A stretch of 64,000 nt of DNA from JAWRCU01 sp033542235. GTDB lineage: Bacteria; Pseudomonadota; Alphaproteobacteria; Rhizobiales; Rhizobiaceae. The translations under genes and the position numbers were made by a program. Where the stretch lies: the NCBI RefSeq assembly GCF_033542235.1, contig NZ_JAWRCU010000003.1:124001-188000 (forward strand), in the 5' to 3' direction. Below, one piece after another: positions 44,319 through 52,408 of this stretch. Positions within the stretch are counted from its first letter, which is position 1. Every line of letters starts with the position of its first letter. Under the pieces are notes generated by a model. The model was not told the DNA's origin and ran no database searches. It saw only the letters and a list, made by a program, of their open reading frames with translations.

Positions 44319-45590
44319 GTGAACAAGCCCTCCATCATTGCCCTGCTGATAATCAGCCTCGACGCAATGGGGTTCGGCCTCATAATGCCGGTGCTGCCCA
44401 CGCTTTTGCGTGAGCTTGTGCCCTCCGGGCAGGTGGCCGGACATTATGGCGCTTTGCTATCCCTCTATGCATTGATGCAGGTCCTTTTTGCGCCGCTTCT
44501 CGGTCAACTGTCGGATGTCCGAGGCCGTCGGCCGGTGCTTCTGGCTTCTCTTGCAGGAGCAGCGGTCGATTACATGATCATGGCATCAGCGCCTGTATTA
44601 TGGGTGCTCTATATCGGCCGGCTTGTCTCCGGCGTCACGGGAGCAACCGGGGCGGTGGCTGCCTCCACCATTGCGGATTCGACAAAGGAAAGTTCCCGCG
44701 CGCGCTGGTTCGGCTACATGGGGGCTTGCTATGGCACTGGAATGATTGCCGGACCCGCACTCGGGGGAGCGCTCGGTGGCATCTCCGCTCATGCTCCATT
44801 CATTGCCGCCGCGATGATCAATGGCGGAGGGTTCCTGCTTGCTTACATCTTCCTCAAGGAGACTGGCCGCGGTCATGGCAAGACCGGGATTCCGGTTCGC
44901 TTCAACCCAATCATCCTGTTCCGGCTGGATAATCCGCTACGCGGGTTGGCGGCGCTTCTTGCCGTCGTTTTTATTGTTCAACTGATCGGCCAAGTACCTG
45001 CTGCCCTGTGGGTCATCTATGGGGAGGACCGTTTTCAGTGGGACACCACGACAGTCGGCCTGTCGCTGGCGGCGTTTGGTGCAGTGCATGCGATCTTCCA
45101 GGCGTTCGTAACTGGACCGCTTTCAACTTGGCTCGGAGAACACCGCACACTTCTCTTTGCCATGGCAGCGGATGCGGCAGGATTCTTTTTTCTGGCATTT
45201 GCCACCCAAGGATGGATGGTGCTCCCGATACTTTTCCTGCTTGCTGCCGGTGGAATCGGTATGCCCGCCTTGCAGGCGATGCTCTCAAGAAGCGTCAGTG
45301 GCGATGAGCAAGGAGCGTTGCAAGGAATGCTCACGAGTCTGACCAATCTAAGCTCTATTATTGGGCCGCTCGGGTTCACGGTGCTTTATTCCTCGACCAG
45401 GGTAACGTGGAGTGGTTGGGCTTGGGTCGTGGGCGCGGCGCTCTATCTGGTGTGCCTGCCGATACTCCGCAGACCTCTTGCCGCGCGCCGGCCGCTGATC
45501 CGCAATTACGAAGAAATGGTCAGCCTCGGTACCCGAAGCGAAGATTGGGGCCCAAACTCAGACGACGGCGATCGCCGGCGAGACTTATAA
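44319..45590 (+). CDS. tetA: Tetracycline efflux pump TetA (MFS)
   Basis: 423 residues from GTG 44319 (product NKPSIIALLIISLDAMGFG...), 12 predicted helices. Motif A GQLSDVRGRRPVLLASL lies after helix 2, and LISLDAMGFGLIMPVLPTLLRE at the start is diagnostic of the 12-TM drug/proton tetracycline antiporters. About 25-30 residues longer than usual owing to a polar C-terminal tail (LGTRSEDWGPNSDDGDRRR). An open frame upstream to 44106 crosses the operators and belongs to no product. With tetR and both operators intact it should confer inducible tetracycline export. GC content looks lower than the flanking operons, suggesting acquisition. Confidence 0.92.
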   Translation: MNKPSIIALLIISLDAMGFGLIMPVLPTLLRELVPSGQVAGHYGALLSLYALMQVLFAPLLGQLSDVRGRRPVLLASLAGAAVDYMIMASAPVLWVLYIGRLVSGVTGATGAVAASTIADSTKESSRARWFGYMGACYGTGMIAGPALGGALGGISAHAPFIAAAMINGGGFLLAYIFLKETGRGHGKTGIPVRFNPIILFRLDNPLRGLAALLAVVFIVQLIGQVPAALWVIYGEDRFQWDTTTVGLSLAAFGAVHAIFQAFVTGPLSTWLGEHRTLLFAMAADAAGFFFLAFATQGWMVLPILFLLAAGGIGMPALQAMLSRSVSGDEQGALQGMLTSLTNLSSIIGPLGFTVLYSSTRVTWSGWAWVVGAALYLVCLPILRRPLAARRPLIRNYEEMVSLGTRSEDWGPNSDDGDRRRDL

Positions 45591-45680
45591 GAGCTTCATA
45601 AGAGCCTGGTCGTTCAGCAGGAGCGCAAGCCGTCCCGAATGTCTCTGTCAACGTTCCGTTCGACCAGGCCCGACACCCGG

Positions 45681-45699
45681 CTTTGCGCCGAGCGCAAAG
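45681..45699. terminator. Hairpin between convergent tetA and carbamoylase genes
   Basis: Perfect 8-bp stem CTTTGCGC/GCGCAAAG with a 3-nt loop in the 144-bp gap between two stops that face each other. No clear U-tract. A wider CCTGGTCG/CGACCAGG pair also brackets part of the gap. Confidence 0.4.
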
Positions 45700-45734
45700 C
45701 TGCCGCGGCTTGAGGTCGGGCCCATGCTGCCGCT

Positions 45735-46985
45735 CTATCGTGCGAGCTTCAGAACCGCATGCAGCAGTACATTTGTCCCCGCGGCCAGATCTTCCGGCGA
45801 AGCATATTCCTTCACATTGTGGCTGACGCCGTCGCGGCACGGCACAAAGATCATCGCAGTCGGGGCGACCTTGGCGACATTGGCCGCGTCGTGAAGGGCG
45901 CCGCTTGCCATGCGGCGACAGGAGTATCCCTGCTCTTCCGCACTGCGCTCCAGGGCCGTGATGCAGGTGTCGTGGAATGCCGTCGGAGGAATGGTGATGC
46001 GTTCGGAAACAGCCACCTCGCAGCCGGACGCTTTGCCGGTCGTCCCGCAGACGGCTACGCATTCCTGGGTCAGTTGTTCGAGCGTGTCTGCATCCGGATG
46101 CCGGATGTCGACGACGAACGATGCATGACCGACGATGGTGCTTGGACCGTCTGTCGCCGTCCGCAGTTGGCCGACGCTTACCCGCGCCGCGGAGCCGTAC
46201 CGGCGTCCTATTTCGTTCAGAGCCACCAGCATGCGGGCCGAGGCGAACAGCGCGTCCTGCCGCTGGTCCAGCGGCGTCGTTCCGGCATGCGCGTCGGTCC
46301 CCCTGACCTCGACGTCAAGCCAGCGCAGCCCCTGCACAGAGGTCACGATCCCCACCTGAAGACCTTCCCGCTCGAGGGTCGGGCCCTGTTCGATGTGCAG
46401 TTCCACGAAGGCACCCAATGGAAACTTGTCGGCGCTGTCGCCGAGCCAGCCGCGCTCGCGCGCTTCTTGCAGGAACGGCGTGCCGTCGGCCGTCTTGACG
46501 CGGGCAAGCGCTTCGTCGTCGAGCAGGCCAGCATACCAGGCCGAACCAAGAAGGCCGGGAGCGTAGCGGACCCCCTCCTCGTTCGTCCAGTTCACGACGG
46601 CGAGCGGCGCAGCGGTCTCGATCCCTTCGTCGTTCAGCGTCTCGATGACTTCGAGCGCAGCGAGCACGCCGGAAATCCCGTCGAAGCGGCCGCCATGCGG
46701 CTGCGTGTCGAGATGGCTGCCCGAGGCGACAGGCAGGCGCTGGGGATCACTGCCCGGGCGAACTGCGAACATGTTGCCGGCCCCGTCGACATGCACATCA
46801 AGGCCGGCCTGTCTGCACCAGGACGCGAGTAGTTCGCGGGCTTCCGCATCCTCGGCCGTCATGGCCAGCCGGCATGACCCGGTTCCGTCGATCGCGCCTA
46901 TTCGCGCCATTTCCATGTGTCGTGACCAGAGCCGCTCCGCGTCGATCGAGATCGTCGAAGGCGACCTGTTTGCCGGATAGTTCAT
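45735..46985 (-). CDS. M20 family Zn-dependent amidase (N-carbamoyl amino acid hydrolase/allantoate amidohydrolase type)
   Basis: 416 residues from the ATG at 46985, which shares one base with the permease stop. Dizinc residues typical of the hydantoinase/carbamoylase group: SGSHLDTQPHGGRFDG (about 75-90), NWTNEEGVRYAPGLLGS (122-138) and ELHIEQGPTLE (about 190); the dimerisation lid and substrate Arg segment follow, and SHNVKEYA near 395 carries the last His. It releases ammonia and CO2 from N-carbamoyl amino acids, the product of hydantoin ring opening. Last gene of the hyu operon. Confidence 0.88.
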   Translation of the reverse strand: MNYPANRSPSTISIDAERLWSRHMEMARIGAIDGTGSCRLAMTAEDAEARELLASWCRQAGLDVHVDGAGNMFAVRPGSDPQRLPVASGSHLDTQPHGGRFDGISGVLAALEVIETLNDEGIETAAPLAVVNWTNEEGVRYAPGLLGSAWYAGLLDDEALARVKTADGTPFLQEARERGWLGDSADKFPLGAFVELHIEQGPTLEREGLQVGIVTSVQGLRWLDVEVRGTDAHAGTTPLDQRQDALFASARMLVALNEIGRRYGSAARVSVGQLRTATDGPSTIVGHASFVVDIRHPDADTLEQLTQECVAVCGTTGKASGCEVAVSERITIPPTAFHDTCITALERSAEEQGYSCRRMASGALHDAANVAKVAPTAMIFVPCRDGVSHNVKEYASPEDLAAGTNVLLHAVLKLAR

Positions 46986-47941
46986 CAGAGGGTCCTTTCC
47001 TTGCGCCCGCTGACGAGCTGCGAAACCATCACCGCAACCACGAGCGCCCCGCCATAAAAGAGGTCGTGGACAAAGGTGCGGAAGCCGAGCACCGACAGGC
47101 CATTGATGCCGGTGACGAGGAAATAGACAGCAATCACGGAGCCCCACGCATTGAAGCGGCCCGGCTTGATGCAGGTGGCGCCAAGGAAGGCAGCGGCGAA
47201 GGCCGGCAACAGCAGCGTCGTGCCCGAAGTGGGGTTAGCCGACCCTGTCGTGCCCGTATAGAGAATACCGGCGAAGGCTCCCATCATGCCCGATACGACA
47301 AAGGCGGTGATGCGCACGCGGCCGACGGCGACACCGGTCAGGCGTCCGACTTCGCGGCCGCGGCCCGTAAACAGCAGCTGCTGGCCGAAGGCGGTATAGG
47401 ACAGGGCATACCAGACGAGCGCGGCCAGCACGACTGCGTAGTAGAAGCTGACGGGAACGCCGAAGATCCGCTGGATGATGACGTACTGCATGAGCACGCG
47501 GGACACGCCGCTGATCGTCTGGCTGTCGCTCATCCACAAGGTGATGCCATGCAGGAAGGTGCCGACGCCCAGCGTTACGATCAGCGAGTGGACGCGGAAA
47601 TAGAGAGTGATCGCCCCGTTGAGCAGGCCGACCAGGGCGCCCGCTGCGAGCGCGATAGGGATTATGTACCCGATCGGCACGCCGATGCGGGCGCTCAGGA
47701 TCGCAGTGAGCATCGACACAAAGGTGAGCGTCTGGGCGATGGAGAGATCGAAGTCGCCCGCCGTGAGCGGGATGATGAGGCCCAGCGTTATAATGACAAG
47801 CACCGCTTCCGAGCCGAAGATGCTGGAGAAGTTGGACCAGGTGAGGAAGGTTTCGGGACGCAGGACCCCGAAGATCGCGATCACAGCCAGCCACACGATG
47901 ATGAGGCCGAACCGTTCGAGTTGGTAGCCGGCATTAGCCAT
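46985..47941 (-). CDS. ABC transporter permease, ribose/RbsC type
   Basis: 318 residues, 8-10 hydrophobic helices with the LTAGDFDLSIAQTLTFVSMLTAIL family block near 60-85 and a GANPTSGT-like loop (SANPTSGTTLLLPAFAAAFLGAT) near 235-258. Only one permease gene is present, as expected for homodimeric channels of this class. It starts 9 bp after the ATPase stop and shares a base with the next gene. Confidence 0.9.
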   Translation of the reverse strand: MANAGYQLERFGLIIVWLAVIAIFGVLRPETFLTWSNFSSIFGSEAVLVIITLGLIIPLTAGDFDLSIAQTLTFVSMLTAILSARIGVPIGYIIPIALAAGALVGLLNGAITLYFRVHSLIVTLGVGTFLHGITLWMSDSQTISGVSRVLMQYVIIQRIFGVPVSFYYAVVLAALVWYALSYTAFGQQLLFTGRGREVGRLTGVAVGRVRITAFVVSGMMGAFAGILYTGTTGSANPTSGTTLLLPAFAAAFLGATCIKPGRFNAWGSVIAVYFLVTGINGLSVLGFRTFVHDLFYGGALVVAVMVSQLVSGRKERTL

Positions 47942-47949
47942 GATCGACC

Positions 47950-49503
47950 TCAGGCATGCTCATATGTCCTGGTTTCTCCGTAACAGGCCGCTTCGATGGA
48001 AGATTTCGTGACCTCGTCGCCCCGAAGCTCAGCCTTGATGCGGCCCCGTTCGAAGACGAGGACGCGATGCGCGATCAATTCGAGCTGCTCGAACTCCGAA
48101 GTCGCGCAGATGACGGCTGCACCTCCGGCGCAGGCTTCGAGCAGGCGCTCGTAGATCTCGCGGCGCGCGCCGACATCGATCCCCTGCGTCGGCTCGTCGA
48201 GGAGCACCAGCTTCGGCTCGAGCTGTAGCCATTTGGCGAGCAGCAGCTTCTGCTGATTGCCGCCCGACAGTTCCGACGCAGCCTGTTGCGGCGCCTCCGC
48301 CTTGACGACGAAGCGGCGCATCAGTTCGGCCGTTTTCGCCTGTCGCGCGCGATGGTCGAGCAGAAATCGGTGGTCGCCACGCGCGGCCATTGGCAGCATG
48401 GCGTTTTCAGTCAGGCTGAGATCAAGCGCGAGCCCGAGCTTCTGACGGTCGGCGGGTATGAAGGCGACGCCGGCGGCGATCGCATCCGCCGGCCGAATAC
48501 GGGCGAGATCATGAACAGCGCCACCGGCCATGGCGAGCCGTCCGGCGCTGGCAGGCTGAGCCCCCGCGAGGAGACGGGGGACCTCGTCATAGCCCGAGCC
48601 GATCAGCCCTGTCAGACCTAGGATTTCGCCCCCCGCAACGTCGAGGTCCAGGTTTCTGACGATCCGGCCGGAGAGTTTGCTGGCAGAGACCGCCGGGGCG
48701 CTTGTGGAGGGCGCGGCATGCACCAGCCTCTGCTGCGACAGGGAACGGCCCACGATCGCCTCGACGGTGCGCGCCCTGCTTGTGCCTGCAGTATTGAAAC
48801 TGTCGATCACCTGCCCATCGCGCAGGACGGTAATGCGGTCGGTGATCTCCATGACTTCGTCGATGTCGTGCGACACGAAGACGATGCTGACGCCCGTTTC
48901 CTTCAGCCGGCGCATCAAGACGAACAACTCGCGCACGCCCTCGATCGGCAGGAAGGGGGTCGGCTCGTCGAGCACGAGCAGGCCGGGTGAAGCATGTTCG
49001 CTATGCGACCCGACCCTGTCGGCCGCGCGTACGATGGCAAGTTGCGCCCGCTTTACGGGCGAGAGATCGCCGACGGTCGCCCAGGGATCAAGGTCGAGAT
49101 GGTGCTGCTCGAACAGCCGTCGTGCGCGGGCCGCCTCGGCCCTCCAGTTGACGAACCATTGCCCGACGCGGGCGTGATCACCCGCGATGAGGTTCTCCAG
49201 GACGGTGGCTTCCAGGAGCAGGCCGAGATTCTGGTGGACGAAGGCGAGGCCGATCTCCTCGCTGCGGCCGAGCGGGATGGGCAGGGGCACCGTCCTGCCA
49301 TCGACTTCGAGAGTGCCCTCCTCCGGCTTGTGATAGCCGGAGAGGATCTTGATTAGGGTGGATTTCCCCGAACCGTTTTTGCCAAGCAGACCGTGGATCT
49401 CACCGGGCATCACGGCAAGGTCCGCACGCGACAGCGCGTGGACCCCGCCGAAGGACTTGGTCAGTCCTCTGATCGCCAGCCGGGGAACAGACGTTCCGGT
49501 CAC
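47950..49503 (-). CDS. ABC transporter ATPase, ribose/RbsA type (two-domain)
   Basis: 517 residues with two fused nucleotide-binding domains. First: Walker A GKNGSGKST at 41-49, a degenerate signature LSPVKRAQ, Walker B LLVLDEPT. Second: a non-canonical P-loop GLIGSGYDE, intact signature LSGGNQQK and Walker B LVLLDEPTQGID. This asymmetry is normal for RbsA/MglA. GTG start overlaps the binding-protein stop by 4 bp. Supplies energy for the permease encoded next; substrate is presumably a hydantoin, allantoin-like or ureido compound. Confidence 0.9.
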   Translation of the reverse strand: MTGTSVPRLAIRGLTKSFGGVHALSRADLAVMPGEIHGLLGKNGSGKSTLIKILSGYHKPEEGTLEVDGRTVPLPIPLGRSEEIGLAFVHQNLGLLLEATVLENLIAGDHARVGQWFVNWRAEAARARRLFEQHHLDLDPWATVGDLSPVKRAQLAIVRAADRVGSHSEHASPGLLVLDEPTPFLPIEGVRELFVLMRRLKETGVSIVFVSHDIDEVMEITDRITVLRDGQVIDSFNTAGTSRARTVEAIVGRSLSQQRLVHAAPSTSAPAVSASKLSGRIVRNLDLDVAGGEILGLTGLIGSGYDEVPRLLAGAQPASAGRLAMAGGAVHDLARIRPADAIAAGVAFIPADRQKLGLALDLSLTENAMLPMAARGDHRFLLDHRARQAKTAELMRRFVVKAEAPQQAASELSGGNQQKLLLAKWLQLEPKLVLLDEPTQGIDVGARREIYERLLEACAGGAAVICATSEFEQLELIAHRVLVFERGRIKAELRGDEVTKSSIEAACYGETRTYEHA

Positions 49504-50606
49504 TCGGCGTTCTGCCAGAGCTTGCGATAGCCCTCCACATAGGCGTCGCCGTAGCCCTTGGCGGCGTCGGCGGGATCGCCCACTTCAGTGATGTTCTCAG
49601 CCGTGAAGACGCGCAGCGGCACCTTGGAGTCGCGGATGGTCTCCTTGCCGCAGAGCAGACGCATCTCCGCGTCGAGCATGGCGTGCGCGATCCAGTCGAG
49701 GTTCTCGCCGATATCCATCTCCACGTCGCCGGCGCGGATCATGTCGAGCACGAAGGGCGTGCCGTTGAAGGTGGCAACCTTCACCTGCTCGCCGCGGCCT
49801 GCGATGGCGATCGCCGGCGTGACGAAGGTCGACATGCTGTCATAGATCGGGATGACGTAGTTGAGATCGGCGTTGGACTGCAGGGCGCCGGCGACGGTCG
49901 GCTGTACTTTGGTCGCCCAGTCGATGATCGGCACGTTTACGATCTCGTACTTGCAATCCGTGCAGCGCGTGTCAAAGGCCTCCTTGAGGCCGCTGACAAT
50001 CGAGTCCGTCGAGAGCGCCTCGTTCGAGACGAGCACGAGGGCATTGGTCTTGCCGCCGGTCTTGGCGATGGTCCAGTCGGCCATCAACTCGCCGGCCTTG
50101 CGGTAGTCGATGGCGACGGCCGCATCGACGCCCGCAGGCGCATCCTGCTCCAGCCCGGTCAGATGCGACGTGACGACCTTGACGCCCTTGGCCTGCGTCT
50201 GCATCACCTGCGGCTCGAAGAAGCGCGGGTCCGCCCCCGCCAGCAGGCTCACCAGGCCGAAGCCGTTATTGGAGGCGTAGTCCATACCCTGGATCCACTG
50301 GGTAGGATTGCCCTGGTTCTCCCACTCCATATGTTCGAAGCCGAGATCCTTCGCGATCGCGGTCTTATGGTCGCTGATGGTCTTGATGAAGGGGATCGCG
50401 CTCGAGGCCGGGATCGTGAAGATCTTCTTGCCGGCCATGCAGGCCTTGGCATCGAAGGGGGCGCCGGCCGGCACGAAGTCCGGGATCTTGGAATAGGCCG
50501 CAATGTTCTCCTTGGCCTTCTCGACACCATCCTGTGCGGAGGCAGGCACGAGCGCCGCCAGCACCAATGCGGATGCCATGCCTGTGATCTTTGCAACGCG
50601 TTTCAT
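49500..50606 (-). CDS. Periplasmic binding protein, ribose-binding type
   Basis: 368 residues, type I fold (RbsB-like) with a signal peptide to about residue 24 (VPASA). Blocks: KIFTIPASSAIPFIKTISDHKTAIAKDLGFEHMEW, DYRKAGELMADW and a VATFNGTPFVLDMIRAG loop before the hinge. C57 and a CTDC pair near 213-216 could make disulfides. It lies 34 bp after hyuB, in the same operon, so it probably binds a hydantoin-like ring, not ribose. Confidence 0.88.
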   Translation of the reverse strand: MKRVAKITGMASALVLAALVPASAQDGVEKAKENIAAYSKIPDFVPAGAPFDAKACMAGKKIFTIPASSAIPFIKTISDHKTAIAKDLGFEHMEWENQGNPTQWIQGMDYASNNGFGLVSLLAGADPRFFEPQVMQTQAKGVKVVTSHLTGLEQDAPAGVDAAVAIDYRKAGELMADWTIAKTGGKTNALVLVSNEALSTDSIVSGLKEAFDTRCTDCKYEIVNVPIIDWATKVQPTVAGALQSNADLNYVIPIYDSMSTFVTPAIAIAGRGEQVKVATFNGTPFVLDMIRAGDVEMDIGENLDWIAHAMLDAEMRLLCGKETIRDSKVPLRVFTAENITEVGDPADAAKGYGDAYVEGYRKLWQNAE

Positions 50607-50640
50607 CTGTTTCTCCCTCTGTGAGACGCGGAAGTTCCCG

Positions 50641-52398
50641 TTATCGTTGGCCGCGCAGCGCCCGCGTGGCGGCTTCGTCGACCGCCTTGCCGGTGATTGC
50701 GACCGCGTATTCCGATCGCGCCGTATCGACGTCGATCAACTCGTCGAGGACGTCATCGAGCACGGCTTGCGGATCGCGCTCGCGCGGATTGCCGTAGCCG
50801 CCCCCGCAGGGTCCGTAGGCGATGATGCGATCGCCCTTCGCGAGAGGCCGGTAGGGGATCTTGGACGGCAGCTCCTCGACAGAGCCGCCCGCCCTGGCCA
50901 GTTCCACCTTTGCCGGTGATCCGTCCGCACCGCCCAGGAAGCCCCAGGGCCGGAAGCGCTGACCGTCACCCTCGATCGAGACCGCGCCGTCTTCGAGCAA
51001 CTCGAAGGCACGGATCGAGCCGATGCCGCCTCGCGAGGCACCAGCGCCAGCGACGTTCTCGCGCAGCGCGTAGCTGAGCACGCGCAGCGGCAGATGGGAC
51101 TCGATGTCCTCGATCGGATTGTTGCGGGTGTTGGCGTAAAGGGTGTCGACCGCGTCCATGCCGTCCTTGCCGTGACGGCCGCCATAAGCGCCTTCCATGA
51201 TCTCCATGTGGACCCATGTCGCGCCTTTCGATACTCCGCTGAAGGCCATGACACGCAGATTGCCGATGCCGGCACTGACTTGCTGCGGCACGGCCGGCGC
51301 GATCGCCTTCATCACCGTGTCGGCGACAGCGTTGCCAGGACAGAAGCGGGCGATGACGGGTGCCGGAAAGATCGGATTTGCCAGGCATCCCTCGGGCGCG
51401 AATATGGTGATCGGCCGGGTGAGGCCGCTGTTCTGCGGGATCGCGCCGTAGATGTCGCTGTCGAGCAGGATCGAGCGGAGCGTCAGCCAGACGGCGCAGT
51501 CGACCGTGCCGACCAGCGGCATGTTGATTGGCTTATTGGGAATCTGCGGCGCCGTCCCCGTGAGATCGACATGGATGTCGGACCCGGTCACCGTCAGTGT
51601 CACTTCGATCGGCAGTTCCTTCAGCGCCGGGTCCGGGCTGTCGAGATAGCCGTCGATGAAGGTCCTCGCATTGTAGCGACCGTCCGGGATGCGTTCGATC
51701 GCATCGCGCATCAGGTGCTCGGAGTAGTCCAGAAGGTCCTCATAGGCGCCCGTGACGGTGTCCAGCCCGTACTGGTCCAGCAGCGCTGCGTAGCGCTCCG
51801 CGCCGATGCGGGCGGCTGCCACCTGCGCCTCCATGTCACCGACGACGAGGTCGGCGATGCGGATGTTGCTGCGCAGGATCTGCCAGACAGGTTCAACCTT
51901 GCGTCCGGCCTCGTAGACCCGCACCGCCTTGAACTGCAGCCCTTCTGCATAGGTGTCGACCGCATCGACGATGCCGCAACTGCCGGGCGTCAGTGCGCCG
52001 ATGTCGAGATGATGGGCCGTGGTCACGGAAAAACCCGCGAGCTCTCCCTTATGGAAGATCGGCACGGCGAAGCCGACGTCCGGCCCGTGAGACGCCCCGC
52101 CATAAGGGTCGTTGTGCATGAACACGTCGCCCGGCTTGACCGTGTCGCCGCGCTTTTCGAGCTCGCGCAGGATCCCGGAGATGTAGCCGGGGATCGGTCC
52201 CGACTGGAGCGGGGTGCTCATCGTGCACTCGCAGAGCTGCCGGCCGCTGGCATCCGTCAGCGCGGCTCCGAAATCCTCGCTCTCGCGGATGATGCTGGAA
52301 TAGCTCATTCTCATGAGCTTGTGGCCCATCTCGATCGCGATGTTTTCGAGCGCCCCGTGAATGACCGCTGCGAGGAAAGGATCGACGCGCGTCTGCAT
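50641..52398 (-). CDS. hyuB: Hydantoinase B / N-methylhydantoinase beta subunit
   Basis: 585 residues, the HyuB/5-oxoprolinase C-terminal-half family. Conserved segments are SIIRESEDFGAALTDASGRQLCECTMSTP near 35-63, VFMHNDPYGGASHGPDVGF near 101, and the late GPCGGGYGNPRERDPQAVLDDVLDE. It forms the ATP-dependent ring-opening complex with HyuA, converting N-methylhydantoin or a similar cyclic imide to the carbamoyl amino acid. It starts 10 bp after hyuA. Confidence 0.9.
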   Translation of the reverse strand: MQTRVDPFLAAVIHGALENIAIEMGHKLMRMSYSSIIRESEDFGAALTDASGRQLCECTMSTPLQSGPIPGYISGILRELEKRGDTVKPGDVFMHNDPYGGASHGPDVGFAVPIFHKGELAGFSVTTAHHLDIGALTPGSCGIVDAVDTYAEGLQFKAVRVYEAGRKVEPVWQILRSNIRIADLVVGDMEAQVAAARIGAERYAALLDQYGLDTVTGAYEDLLDYSEHLMRDAIERIPDGRYNARTFIDGYLDSPDPALKELPIEVTLTVTGSDIHVDLTGTAPQIPNKPINMPLVGTVDCAVWLTLRSILLDSDIYGAIPQNSGLTRPITIFAPEGCLANPIFPAPVIARFCPGNAVADTVMKAIAPAVPQQVSAGIGNLRVMAFSGVSKGATWVHMEIMEGAYGGRHGKDGMDAVDTLYANTRNNPIEDIESHLPLRVLSYALRENVAGAGASRGGIGSIRAFELLEDGAVSIEGDGQRFRPWGFLGGADGSPAKVELARAGGSVEELPSKIPYRPLAKGDRIIAYGPCGGGYGNPRERDPQAVLDDVLDELIDVDTARSEYAVAITGKAVDEAATRALRGQR

Positions 52399-52408
52399 GG
52401 ATGTCCCC

